Shown here piece by piece: positions 28,620 to 39,800 of a stretch of DNA of 64,000 nucleotides. Source of the DNA: Cylindrotheca closterium (Eukaryota > Bacillariophyta > Bacillariophyceae > Bacillariales > Bacillariaceae); contig CAKOGP040001557.1 of the NCBI GenBank assembly GCA_933822405.4, forward strand, positions 62,001 through 126,000, in the 5' to 3' direction. Every line of letters starts with the position of its first letter. The stretch's first letter is position 1. A program made the position numbers and the translations under genes. A model generated the notes under the pieces. It was not told the DNA's origin, made no database searches, and saw only the letters and a list, made by a program, of their open reading frames with translations.

Positions 28620-28835
28620 ATGAAGTCTTCCAGCAACCCACAAAACCTTCCTCAAAGACCTTCCGGTCCTCGTGTTTCACTGCAACTCCCCACTCACCTT
28701 ACGAGGCGCATGGTTTCAGCTAAAACAGTCGATGAACGACGAGTTTTCATTCTTGCCGAAGCCCTCCGAATAGTGGATAGCCCCTCTCCTACTAAGAACG
28801 TTTCAGACAAGAGGAGCTACCCTCGCCTCCAATAA
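28620..28835 (+). CDS. Array microprotein 4
   Basis: A 71-aa paralogue begins MKSSSNPQNLPQRPSGP, with core LPTHLTRRMVSAKTVDERRV followed by FILAEALRIVDS and a YPRLQ end. It is diverged from the other copies. Like member 1 it keeps PQNLPQ and VDERRV. The leader contains CATTTCATAATTTTCC then CTTTCTTCTCAC, as in the other units. The intact frame despite scattered substitutions supports a real protein of unknown function. Confidence 0.72.
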   Translation: MKSSSNPQNLPQRPSGPRVSLQLPTHLTRRMVSAKTVDERRVFILAEALRIVDSPSPTKNVSDKRSYPRLQ

Positions 28836-29456
28836 ATCATTCCAACCTCTGAGTTTACGGACGCTCAGATCAGCCATCATTCACAGTCTACTATACCTTT
28901 CATGAAGAAAAGGATGGTGACAACTGATGATGATGTCGATCTGTCTGATTGTAACAAGAAGAAGAACACACCACACACGGTTCTGATTCAATCCGATGTG
29001 CTAACGACCATAGCTAGAATCGTAAGAATAATTCAAAATTACTGAACCAAAAAGGAGTTGATGCTTTCTTGTATCTGAAAGCAAGAGACTCAACATTACT
29101 ATCCTGTGGCTTTTACAGAAGTACGACTTTGTTGGGACTCGCCTCTACAACGCGGCGGAGGGGGTACAATATTCTTATCCTACCCCGTACATATATTCCC
29201 CTCCCCTTTCTTGAATTCTCAATCAAACTAGTCGAATATTACAGTTTCCGTCAAAATAAAAAACAGAACAGCAAATAAATAAAAGAATAGCATATGCTCG
29301 TAGGAAAGACATCATCCTACAGTATACGTTGCCCTTGACGAGCTTGTCCACACCTTGCTTAGCAGCGTCAATTCCATAAAATCAGATATTTAGATTACCA
29401 GCAAGATTCACGAGTCACAATAAGCTGAAAAGTTAGGACTAAATCTAAGAAATATC
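28836..29456. other. Spacer of array unit 4
   Basis: It carries the unit's downstream blocks (CTTTCATGAAGAAAAGGATGG near 28898, CTAACGACCATAGCTAGAAT near 29000) and the AGATTACCAGCA...AGTCACAAT block near 29391-29420. The array therefore extends to about 29440. No gene was seen. The 69-codon ORF at 29069-29278 is unsupported. Confidence 0.45.
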
Positions 29457-30797
29457 ATGATGGAAGAAGACCCTGATCAAAGCTCTTCAGCAGCTGACGA
29501 TATTGTCACTAGTGCTGCTAGTGGTGACACGGCTGATATCCTTGCAGAGCTGGATGACCTTGCCATTTCATCCAATACAGCGGAAAAGTCGAAGCCTTCA
29601 ACAGGCGATTCAGCGCCACAACCTAAGACTTCCTCAAGCCCTGCCGGCGCCGCTTCTCCAGCACCATCAACCTCAAATACTTCTTCTAGCAATGCTTGGA
29701 GTTGGAATATTCTTCCTGAAGGCTTGACCAGTAGTATTACCGGAGCAGCAGCTGATGTGGAGGCGGTCATGGATGGCGAGAATGCCGACTTGGGTGCCAC
29801 CAAGGCGGATATTCAGGAAATGGAATCTGCCATTGCCTCGGCCGAGGAGGTCGTGTCCTCTGCCATGTTTTCCGCCTTTTCGTCCATGACAGAGACCTTG
29901 GTTGGACCGACAACTAGCATGGCTGGAAAGAAGAAGAAATTAAAGAAAAAGGGTGGCATTCCTGTTGATGATTCTGATTTGGATGCATTGACAACAGGAC
30001 AAAGCCGAGATTCAGAAGACGTTGCAAAGAAGTCTGACAACAGCGCTGCCGGTGTATCAGTGCAGAAGAGTGGCAAACCAGTAGATATGGACGGAACTGC
30101 TGCCGGAGCGTCAACTGCAGGATGGGCATCGTGGACGGATGCACTAGCAACCGATACCAGTGAGTTGGCCACCTCCATTTTACCAAATTTTCCGGCTCCA
30201 CCACCACTGGACGCGGATGGGAATGAAATTCCGCAGCCAAAGGAAGAAAAAGAAACTTCCGATACTGTGGCATCCTCCTCCTTATGGTCAGCTTTCAGCG
30301 CGGTTTCTGACACATTCATGCAGACCGCATCAAACGATTCTACTGGAAACTCAAAGTCTGGTTCGGGTGCCCAATCTTCCAATATGTTTATGCAACTGTA
30401 CACTTCCAAGGTGAACCAGGCTGCCGAATGGATTGAAGATCTGGAAAACGAAGAAAATTCCAAGGATCCGTACAAACACTTGAAGCAGCATCTGAAGGAC
30501 TTCCTCAAGGATCGCCCGACTGGCACATACGAAGGTTGGATTCAAAAATGGGTGCAAGAACAGGGATGGGGAGAAGACGAAGATGAAGGAACAAATGGCG
30601 ACGTAAATGAGGGTGATGCCGAGGAAAGCACTGCCCCCGTTTTTATTGATCCATCCTACTACAAGGAAGAGAGTATTCACCGCAACTTTTGGAACGAAAA
30701 AAATTATGCGGATGGGATTGAAGTGGAAGATGAAAATGCTCCACGAAAGTATGTCAAGGCCCGAGCTTCATCGGGTGGGAAGCGCATGTCCCAGTAG
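29457..30797 (+). CDS. Hypothetical acidic protein with a C-terminal globular segment
   Basis: This is a 446-aa single-exon protein. The N-terminal two-thirds are Ser/Ala/Asp-rich and disordered, with a WSWNILPEGL motif near residue 80 and a short Lys cluster (GKKKKLKKKGG) near 155. Repeated Ala/Ser/Met/Phe-rich helices (SSAMFSAFSSMTETLVG; SSLWSAFSAVSDTFMQ) look like related elements. Residues about 310-430 seem more ordered: YTSKVNQAAEWIEDLENE, then a WIQKWVQEQGW segment, then PSYYKEESIHRNFWNEKN. No family is recognised. A second ATG directly follows the first. Confidence 0.7.
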   Translation: MMEEDPDQSSSAADDIVTSAASGDTADILAELDDLAISSNTAEKSKPSTGDSAPQPKTSSSPAGAASPAPSTSNTSSSNAWSWNILPEGLTSSITGAAADVEAVMDGENADLGATKADIQEMESAIASAEEVVSSAMFSAFSSMTETLVGPTTSMAGKKKKLKKKGGIPVDDSDLDALTTGQSRDSEDVAKKSDNSAAGVSVQKSGKPVDMDGTAAGASTAGWASWTDALATDTSELATSILPNFPAPPPLDADGNEIPQPKEEKETSDTVASSSLWSAFSAVSDTFMQTASNDSTGNSKSGSGAQSSNMFMQLYTSKVNQAAEWIEDLENEENSKDPYKHLKQHLKDFLKDRPTGTYEGWIQKWVQEQGWGEDEDEGTNGDVNEGDAEESTAPVFIDPSYYKEESIHRNFWNEKNYADGIEVEDENAPRKYVKARASSGGKRMSQ

Positions 30798-31090
30798 AAG
30801 CAAATAAAGTGACTTTCATGAGCACATAGATTTTAATAAGTAAATACTGTATAGCTACTAGCATAGCAATAACTAATATTGCATTAAATTACCCTTCCAA
30901 ATAGACTATCCAATAAGAGGTCTATAGAGTTTGTCGTGTCGGTGGAAGATCGCATCACAGATTCCTTTTGTCGTTTCCCGGCACCGGTATCCTTCAATCA
31001 TTTAACTTTTTGATGCAAAATAGCATGGTACTTTGGACGACAAGACGTCCGACGAATTATGGTTGAAGCAAGAGTAGGGACCCCAGGAAA
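30798..31090. other. Convergent intergenic region
   Basis: This is a short A/T-rich spacer between two convergent genes. Nothing coding was seen. Confidence 0.4.
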
Positions 31091-33075
31091 TCAGTCAGAA
31101 GCAAGCCCAGTAGTCTCAGCGTTGGTCATCACATCAGTTTCCGGGTCGCTTACCGGCAAATTTGGATCATATTGATGAGGATCCTCGTCCTTTTGCCAAA
31201 GTGAAAGCATTACGATTCCCACTGCAACGATTGACGCAAACATAATGTAGGTCGCTTTCCCGGCGAGCGAAAGTATAAGGAGTGTTGCCAGAAGACTAGG
31301 AAGGAAAAAAAAGAAGCAACCCACTATGCCAAATGGTATCCGAAAGGGTCTTTCCAGGTCTGGATGCTTGATCCGTAATTGGAAAAAGGCAGCATACTCC
31401 ATGAGTAATGCAACGGCGTAATTGAAATTGAGCATCTCGATCAGTTGGTCCAAATTGGACACAAAATCCATCAACAAAATCACAATCAATCCCAATACGA
31501 TCCCATATGTTGGGGTTCCGTGCTGACTTTTTCGACCAAATATCCTTGGAGCGTGACCTGTAGATTTTGTAACATAGTTGAATCAGTCAGTCACGATAAG
31601 GTGCTATGGCCGAATATCCTTATAAAATGCAAGACGTACCTCGATCTGCCATACCCATGAGCTGAAAAGCATCTGCACTGAGCTCGGCTTGAAAAAGAGC
31701 AATGTTGCTAATGCCTGCTGCCATCACAGTCCAAGTTCCCAACCATGGACCCACCACTTCTGCATTGACTATTGTCAGGTACCCATCTTCCCAGTCACCA
31801 GGGCGGCGCTCCGACGTAGGAGGTGAAGCACCAATGGCAACCAGCAACGGTAGAAAGTAGCACAACGCCACCAATAAGGTACCCCATAGCATGCCCCTGT
31901 GAAACTTGGAGGGTTCGATTTCACCAGCAAAACTTCCAGCGGCATCGAACGAGTTGAGATTCCAAAAGAGATTGTTCAATAAGGGTGCCCACTGAATGCT
32001 TTGAAATATAGTAGAATCTGAGCCATCTTGCTCCGTGCTTGGCGGCGGCCATTCGAGCCAACGTTCATGATCCACTTTGAAGCTTCCGACTATCGTCATG
32101 ATCACAAAGGGTGACATTGCAATTACTGCGATATAGACCGAAAGTTTCCCCACCACATCCAGTCCTGTTGAAATGAGCAAAATAATATTGTTAGAATGAC
32201 ATGTAGTCAGTATTACATGAGACAGCAGTGACAATTATAACCCACCTCGCCAGTTGATGTATCCCAGCACTGCTGATGCAAATGACAGAAGCAAAAACCT
32301 CTTAATTGGACGTTCCTCGGCCGCCGTGGCATCCGACTCCGCACTGGCATCGCTACTTTGACCCAGCATCTCCTGAAGATAGTCCAGGAACAAGACTGGA
32401 TAAATTGCATTGTCCGTGGCTAGGAGCAGAAATGCCAGATTAGGACAGGATACAGAAATTCAAGACAATGCACGACAGTCGACGATATAAATTTACCTCC
32501 TGCGATCCACCCAAGGTATCCACAAAACCATCCAGCCTTCGGGCCGAACGCTTCCTCTACCCAGGCGACTCCAGCTCCGGCCTCTGGGAAAGTAGTCCCC
32601 AATTCTGCTGTTAGCAGAGCCTTCGTATTCGAAATTTTGTTTCCGAAGATTAGATACCGGTGTGTGCGCGTATTGCTGCACCATAACTCCCAATAAATAG
32701 TAAACTTACCTCTTGTATCGACCAGACTAATGGTCCAAGCAAAAATCCAAGCAGCGCCATGCGATTTCCACCCGCTCGCACTGCTGCTTCAGCCCCGAAT
32801 GGACCCCCTGATACGTTGTAGAATACCAGAATCGTCAATGTCAGTACCCCAAGATGTTTGGTCGAATGATCCCGATGACTCCCCAAATCCACCAGTATTG
32901 GCGTATCCACCAGCACTGGCACATCGCCAGTGCTATCGTTGCTTCTTTGATCAATTTCCATTGACGGAAGATGATCATTGGTCACGTCATGACTCGCAGC
33001 TTCAGTCGTAGCATCGTATGATGTTCTGGAGCTAGGCGGTGGTTCATGGGTAGCCAATCGATGAAACGCCGGCAT
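31091..33075 (-). CDS. APC-family permease, plant-type polyamine uptake transporter (PUT/LAT-like), five exons
   Basis: The exons are 33075-32710, 32620-32497, 32419-32246, 32164-31640 and 31557-31091. They are separated by GT-AG introns of 89, 77, 81 and 82 bp, all of which restore phase, and encode 551 aa. After a 75-residue hydrophilic N-terminus, the core starts with LVFYNVSGGPFGAEAAVRAG, the substrate-binding first helix of APC transporters. It continues WSIQE-ALLTAELGTTFPEAG, WIAGA-TDNAIYPVLFLDYL, FWNLNSFDAAGSFAGEIEP and FGRKSQHGTPTYGIV. This series matches plant polyamine/amino-acid transporters (PUT, also called LAT) closely. About 12 membrane helices are expected. Substrate is inferred; it could carry amino acids instead. 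Confidence 0.88.
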
Positions 33076-33804
33076 GGCGTGTATCTATATATTCTGATTT
33101 CTTTCAATGGAGCCAACACTACTAAGGCGCCCTGTGTTTGATGCTGTCTTGGGGTGGATATGAGATTATGGATGCTGTTATTGGTTCATGCCGTATTCCG
33201 AAAAATGGAAAGAAGATATTTATGCACGCTGTATATTCAATATGTGATATATAATGCATGCTCGAATCAATCATTTTCGATCAGACGAAATCGATAAAAT
33301 CGACATCTTGAAAAACGGGAGGAAGGACGGACGCGCGTTTTGGTCTGTCATCATCATCAGTGCATTTCGCACAACGACTGTCAAATATTCATATCTTCAT
33401 TGCCTTCTCGACCGTTCATTTGATTTGTTGAAGCTTCATCCCATGCTACTGTTTGTTGAACCAGTTCCTCCGAATAGTACTTGCACGCCGCTTTTATTAC
33501 TGTAGAAATGTAACATTATGCGAATTTCAACCATACTCGGAACCAAATTTGAACTAGATTTTTATACCAGTAGATTCATACTTAACTGTCCAAAAAAATA
33601 CATAACGAGAGAGCCCAAGTGCAGCACCAAAACGTTTAATTGTAGGTAAACCACGACAAAAAAAACATGTGATCCCTCCGTGTCAACGGCTATTCATGTC
33701 CCACGGTGTAACAAATCGCATCGCACAACCGCTTCTAGAGTCACAATTTCAGAAATTCAATCATTTTCAAGTTGTCCACAGGCACCAATATATTCTACAT
33801 CATC
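33076..33804. promoter_or_regulatory. Divergent intergenic region
   Basis: Upstream sequence of the permease (minus) and of the first WVGGH-family gene (plus). A TATATTCAATATGTGATATATAATG-like AT-rich stretch lies near 33231-33256. No other feature was recognised. Confidence 0.35.
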
Positions 33805-34059
33805 ATGACCTACGACGTAAGACCAGAGATCCTGGAACATTACAAGCGCAGTAGTTTCACCTACCAATCATTCAGAGACTACAGCAGTCAAGACTATGTG
33901 ACACCTACCGCAAGTCCACCGACTCGAAGATCGCTCAAGAAGCGACCCCCTGGTGATCGAAGCCTCCGTGTTGACTCCTGGGTCGGAGGACACACCCCCT
34001 TTGGTGTTGCAAAGCCTCGCAGAAGCTACACTATCAAGGGAGAAATCAGCAAGTACTAG
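33805..34059 (+). CDS. WVGGH-family small protein 1
   Basis: This 84-aa protein starts at the first ATG in frame (33805). Its C-terminal half contains the family signature, a basic SLKKRPPGDRSLRV segment, then SWVGGHTPFGVAKPRRSY and TIKGE. The variable N-terminus (MTYDVRPEILEHYKRSSFTY) is hydrophilic. Two related copies lie downstream within 2.4 kb on the same strand. The signature is basic and Gly-rich and resembles a peptide-binding or nucleic-acid-binding short motif, but no known domain is recognised. The function is unknown. Confidence 0.68.
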   Translation: MTYDVRPEILEHYKRSSFTYQSFRDYSSQDYVTPTASPPTRRSLKKRPPGDRSLRVDSWVGGHTPFGVAKPRRSYTIKGEISKY

Positions 34060-34751
34060 CTATTACTACTAGTAAATGGAGCAACAGCTTGTTGGTTAAT
34101 GGCCAATCCATCAGTATACGTCAGATTTTGCATGATCGTGCATGCATACGAGTCGACTTTGATGTGCAAGAACTGAGATTGAACCAATGAATCTTTGAAT
34201 CAATCAGTGGTGAATGCACAGGGACATCATCATTCCGCAAGCGGATTTCGCGATTGGGGAGAGACGGATGTTCCTTTGAGTCTTGAAAGACTGACGGATA
34301 TTCTGTTGCTGGGCTGTGGAACAGTAATATGTAGTAAAGACTATATGATAGAGGTTTTGATAGATGCTTGTTGTTCCTTCATAAATCTACTGTCGTAGCG
34401 TAGGATACGCCTATGGGGTCCTGGTTGCGGACCCATGAGGAGCATATGTCACTGGCAGTCTTCATCGAAGATTTATCTAGGAGGGATGAAGAGAATTCTG
34501 CTTGAGCCGACTCGGAAGCTTCAGCACTGGGAACGTATTGTGGAAGGAAGGATCTGTGAATCAGATTACGAAACAATGGATGTGTCACCAACCCATATAA
34601 AATATATATCCATGCAGGAATTCGTAATTTTACTGCACATTTACCAAAGAACAATACCCGGTATATATATGGAGAAACTTCATCACTCCCCAAAATTGCA
34701 CCACCTCCAAAAAACCCACTCACAAATTCCAAAACCCGAAAATACAAAACC
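34060..34751. other. Intergenic region
   Basis: An AT-rich run near 34596-34613 and a TATATATATGG run near 34663 precede the next family member. ORFs on both strands (130 codons each) overlap each other in this spacer and lack support. Confidence 0.35.
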
Positions 34752-35200
34752 ATGTCCACAACTCCAATCAACTACGAAGCCCTCAATCAATATCGCAGCA
34801 TCCGAGATAACAGTGCAAGATGTAGCATAGTAGAGAAGATTTCGCATTGCGAATTCTTCAACCATGGCTTTAGCGATGATGCTTCAGCAGCCACCATTGC
34901 TTTCTACGGATTCTCGGTCTACCACCACCACCACCACCACCACCACCATTCATAGCAGCACACTTGTCTCCTCTCCGACACCAAGATCGCCAAGACGAAG
35001 AAATAGTAAATATCATGATGAACAAAATTTTAAGAGCCTGAAAGAGAAGTTTCCCGAATCCGTCGACCGCAATCTGCGCAATCAAGGATGGGTTGGTGGG
35101 CACAGTCGCTCCTTCTTATATGGATTCAAGCAAAACGACTCCCAAACGTACCTGCAAGCTTAAGAATCCTGCTGACGAGATCTACTTGACAAAGAGCTAG
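34752..35200 (+). pseudogene. WVGGH-family small protein 2, broken by two frameshifts
   Basis: The ATG at 34752 opens a frame beginning MSTTPINYEALNQYRSIRDN that aligns with member 3 and then runs into a His tract encoded by a (CAC/ACC)n repeat and a stop at 34953-34955. The conserved C-terminal part continues in a second frame (SLKEKFPESVDRNLRNQGWV, then GGHS). After a second shift near 35110-35135 a third frame gives KLKNPADEIYLTKS and stops at 35198-35200, matching the end of member 3. At least two indels are therefore needed to join the protein. It may be a decayed paralogue, or the assembly may be wrong in the repeat. Confidence 0.72.
34920..34950 (+). repeat. ACC trinucleotide repeat
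   Basis: Nine to ten ACC/CAC units encode a His tract in one frame and a Thr tract in the other. The tract lies at the first frame break of the WVGGH pseudogene. Confidence 0.9.
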
Positions 35201-35813
35201 ACAAGATACAAAAGATTTGTAACGATGGAATTAATACATCAACCATTATTGCTGTGTCGTGAAAATTCAAAATGGGTGTACCGGTGTGCAGCCACCTGGG
35301 GTTGACGTCGTCATGATCATACTTGAGGATGTGCTGATGAGCGAGGAGGGGGACGAGGAGAAGTGCTTGGACGCACGAAGTGGTGCAATGCACAAGCAGT
35401 CATGACTTTCGCAGGCGCAAATGTCACATTCATGGGTCAAGTCATTATTGATAGAATGGTGTCGTTATACCTCCTGTCATCGATCGTGTGTATATTCCTC
35501 CAAAGTGTTTGGGCATTCTGAAACTTGATCCGAACCAAACCCGCGTGGCCCGTGACTGACTCAAAATTCGGGCATAATTGTTTTATATATGAACGATCGA
35601 TTGACATGCGATTTCTGTGGAAGCTTTCTCATGATTCATTCATTCGTCTGCTGATTCAATCACAAATCAAGCTCGTTTCAGACCCACAACATCAAATAAC
35701 GCAAACAAATCACTGATCACAGCTACAACCACACACTCTCTGCAATCACTTTTAAAGCGAGCACTTTTCATCATTCCAACACCAACCAAGCGATCACAGC
35801 CACTTCATCCATA
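35201..35813. other. Intergenic region
   Basis: This is spacer between two WVGGH-family copies, with no clear feature. ACAAATCAAGCTCG- and CACAACATCAAATAACGC-type leader sequence lies upstream of 35814. Confidence 0.35.
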
Positions 35814-36191
35814 ATGACTTCATCTTCCTCTGTCAACCAAGACGCCTTGGCAAAATTCCAAAAAATCAACGACTGGAACAACAGCTATTCTCTTGAAGAT
35901 GAACTCAGCCATTCTGATTCTCTCCATGACTCTACTGCATCATCATTTGATTTATCCCTTTCCAATACTTCCTTTTCCAGCCTGAACTCCCATCAACCCG
36001 CTGCTGTGACCAGTAAATACCATGGCAAGTCGGCCCTGCGAAAGTCTCTCAAGGAAAAGTCACCCGCATCCGTCGAGCGGGGCATGCGAAATCAAGGATG
36101 GGTCGGTGGGCACACTCCTCACGGAAGTCAAAAGCCAAGACGAAGCTACAAGCTAAAGAATCCCTCAGACGAAATCTACTTGAAAAAGTAA
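35814..36191 (+). CDS. WVGGH-family small protein 3 (intact)
   Basis: A 125-aa protein, the longest intact family member. It has a hydrophilic N-terminus (ALAKFQKINDWNNSYSLEDE), a Ser-rich middle, and a basic C-terminal half, SLKEKSPASVERGMRNQGWV followed by GGHTPHGSQKPRRSYKLKNP. The signature is shared with the genes at 33805 and 34752: SLKxKxPxS, GWVGGHTP, KPRRSY. The short last segment DEIYLKK also matches the end of member 2. There is no membrane or signal sequence. The family is unknown to me, and the strong conservation of the C-terminal half implies that part is functional. Confidence 0.75.
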   Translation: MTSSSSVNQDALAKFQKINDWNNSYSLEDELSHSDSLHDSTASSFDLSLSNTSFSSLNSHQPAAVTSKYHGKSALRKSLKEKSPASVERGMRNQGWVGGHTPHGSQKPRRSYKLKNPSDEIYLKK

Positions 36192-36822
36192 AAGAAGGAC
36201 GCCGCCGCCCCCAGCAGCCGCCGCGTGCCTTCTTCTTGCTTACTACTTCTTGTGATCCATTTTGTGCTATGCCCACGCTTGTGAACTACTAGTATGATAT
36301 AGCAGTATTGACTAATAGAACGATATTTTAATTAGAAAAGCATGACCATGTGATTTCATCCAAGCATGGGCATGGGCATGTGAGTGAGAAGCTACTGTAT
36401 GGACAGGAAAAATACAACCATAGGAACACTCTTCGTGAACTCATTTTGAATCATTTTGAACGAATAACTCAAACGCTGAAGGGGACGAATAACAGCATGT
36501 TTCGATATGATCGAACAATCCGACCACTAGTGAGTGGCGGGATTCAAGAACGGAAGATTTGGTGATTTTGGCCACGTTTCAATCTTCCCCTACGCCAGCG
36601 TAACAATCCTACAGCCGGGTTTGACCTGCGTATTCTGAGACATGTTCCAGACATGCCATCGCAATTCCGTGATCAAGAGAATCAATAAGATCGATCATCT
36701 CGCATCATCCACAGATGAATTGAATAAGATCAATAAAAACGAACTCTATAGTATTTTGACATTGTATTTCACCACGTTTATTATCACGCTCACTCGCTTA
36801 CGCGTATATCTAAGATTATCTC
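36192..36822. other. Intergenic region
   Basis: It is A/T-rich in its later half, which precedes the long RING gene, and contains a CATGGGCATGGGCATGTG run near 36363-36380. No gene is supported. Confidence 0.35.
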
Positions 36823-39800
36823 ATGGCATCATCCATACCTGTTGACGCTGTCGAAAGAGCCGCAGTATCATCAGAAACCACGGACGAGAACGATTCTTTG
36901 ATTCCTGACACATCCGCGACTTCATCAGCGTTGCCTTCTGCTGAGGTTGCTGCTGCCACACAGGTATCTTCGTACCAGAGAGCACTTCTACAATTCCTTT
37001 CCGAGCACAATTGTTGGATACCCGATCCATTGGACGACGAATCAAGTCGTAGAGCGTTTCTACGATTCCTTGCGGAGCACGATCCTTCGTTTCATCATGC
37101 ATCAGATAATTCATTAGTATTATCAGCGTTGCCTTCTCTCGACCCTGTGGTAGCTGTTGAGCAGTCGAGTTCACCAAATACAGTGTCCGACAATGAATCA
37201 AGTCAAGAGCTAAACCCAGAGAACTTACAAGGCCAAACGAATGATGGTGATGATGACGATTCCAATGATATGTTTCCTATTTTCCGAGTCAATCTGGATC
37301 CGAATCCTACGCCTGACTCGACACCCCTAGTGGCAACTTCCGGTCTTTTACAGCCGTCTATGACATCCAGAGGCCGATCAGCCGATGATGAGAGGGGCCC
37401 TAATGCTACGTCCAATGAAGATCTTATCATGATGGTGAACACATTCTTTGATCATATGGTGTCTAATTCTCAAAATCAGAGCTCCGAGAGTGCGGGTCAT
37501 GTCTCTGCTGACTTGTATGATGAGGACGGTGTCTCTGTGTCTGTTGATTCATACGATTATGAAGATGAGGACGACGAACCCTTCGACTTTGCGGCATCGT
37601 CCTCGGACGAAGAGTCGTCAGTGGAGGAATCCTCCGAAGAAGAATCTTCCAATGACGACAACGACGAAGATGATAGTGTCCATACATCTGAGTTTCTATG
37701 GGAGCGCAACACCTCAAAGCCCTATTTCGGAAGTCGTCTCTTTCAGCATGACCTATTGGAAGCCAAATTTCCATTCTTGAGAAATGACCAAGGTGCCATT
37801 GTCGCCTTGGGTGACGAATGGGATTCCTTTTTATATTGCGGGCGCAGATTGGGAAGAACCGCCATTCCTCACTCCGATGGTCGATGCGGACCCAACAATG
37901 GACCGCAGTGTCCTTCGTGTCAACGACTTCAGACCAACGAAAAATACCAGATCCTCGAAATCATTTTTCCATCTTTGGATCGCAATATTTTGACAGCGGC
38001 CTTGAGGAAACGGGGTGGCAATGCCTTTGCGGCCTGTCAGTTCTTGGAATCCTCCTTTGATGGATTGCATCAAGTTCCTTCCGAAATTGCCTTTCCTGGC
38101 TCTCGACCGGATGGCATACCGGAACCTTGCTACCCTGTCTCAGATTCGGATGCCCATAATGTTGTCGGCTTTTTCGATGGCAGCATTTCCCTGGCTACCG
38201 CCAAGATGGCCTTACGAAAGAACGAACACAATCTAGAGCAAGCGGTCACGTACATATTGGACAAATCGCCGCTAGAATTGGTAATAGAAACCTCTCAAGA
38301 CACCGGACGAGTTTCGGAATACGAAGATGCGGTACTGCAGTTCCAAGTAAAACGACGAGAAATCATTCAGGAGGTGGCACTCAAGCTATCATCTCCAGAC
38401 GCGATTCCACAAGAATTGAACGTTTTAGCCGAGACAATGGTTCCAGAGATGGATTCGGGCAAAATCATTCCTTGTGCCATCGAAGATGGTCACGGTATGG
38501 TCCAACCAGCTGCATCTGAATCCATCAAGTGTATTGTCTGCGCCTTGTCAGTTGGCACCAAGTATGCTGGAAGTTCCTACTGCCCACAGTGCAATCATTG
38601 CGAGGGATGCATCCAAACCAAGGTTGTCTACAAGTGTCCACGTATGGGAAACGGTGGACATTTGCATTTCTGCCCATTGCAACCAGTGAAGATTGGACCC
38701 GATCGAAAAGGATACATTTGTGACATTGATTCAAAGGGATGTTTGCATTCTGAAAATCACAATATGAGCTACTATTGCCAGGAATGCAACTTTGATGTTT
38801 GTGCGGTGTGTATTTCGCAACCAGCCCCAGTGTATTATCATCGGAGGTTGGGAAGAATGATACAATTGGACGAGGATGATGAAGAGCTTTTTTCCGAGGA
38901 GGAGGACGAAGAAGATGGCGAGGAAGAAGACGAGGAGATTCCGGAAGTAGAAGTAGATGAAGACGAGCCGAGGGTCCAGAGCAACAGCCACATCCCTGAG
39001 ACTCCCTTCGAGAGAGAAGTAAGGCGAAGGAGAGACACTACTGCCGCGGCTGATACCCGTAGAAGACCAGGAACCACCAACGAGGAGTCAATGCAATTGA
39101 ACGATCAAGCCGATTTTTCTGTGGTGCCAACAAGCGATCCAAATACAATTGTTCGGGCGGAGAATGAGCAAGATACCTCACAAGAAGCTACTACGGCACA
39201 AACGGACGAACAACCTGGGGCTATTTCCTTGTTACCAACAAAAGATTCAACAGCAACTGCTCCAGTAGAGCACCAAGCCGATACCTCGCATGACGCTACC
39301 CCTGCAGAAATTGCTGAACAATCTGAAGCTCCTTCCGTAGACCCAACAATTGGTTCAACGCCAGCCACTCCAGCAGAGAATCAACAAGTTGCGGCAGAAG
39401 AAGCTACTCCGGCAGAAATCGACGAGCAATCCGAAGCTTCTTCCGTGGCACCTGATTTAACACCAACTTTTCCAGCAGAAAATCAACAAGTTGTCTCGCA
39501 GGAAGCTACTCCTGCGGAACCCGTTGAGCAATCGGAAGCTGCTTCCGTGGTACAAACAACTGATTCATCACCAACTGAGGAGCCGAAGGAGTCCAAACCT
39601 ATGTTTGATCTGCACGAACGAATCGCAGCATCGCGGTGGGGAGCAACCGAAGAGGAGGAAGATAATGCAGTGGAAGTCATCATTGGTAGCGGGGATGTTC
39701 GCTCTAAGGAGCGTCGTTTGAAGCGCAAGCAATCGTCAACCTTGGAAGACGCTCCACCCATGCGACATAACCGACCAGAGACATTACTGACTTCCAAGTT

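Larger units (their letters stand above)
23590..29440 (+). repeat. Array of four related units, each with a small-protein gene
   Basis: Four paralogous units are arranged head to tail. Besides the genes, they share noncoding blocks. A leader block contains CCTTTCTTCTCAC shortly before each ATG. A downstream block contains ATACCTTTCATGA, then CTAACGACC and TAGCTAGAATC or a close variant. A distal block contains GATGATCACAAACG (23598 and 26308, again 28287), and another ends in AGATTACCAGCA...AGTCACAAT (26210-26245, 28190-28225 and 29390-29420). Units 2 and 3 are almost identical. Units 1 and 4 are diverged. Confidence 0.85.
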
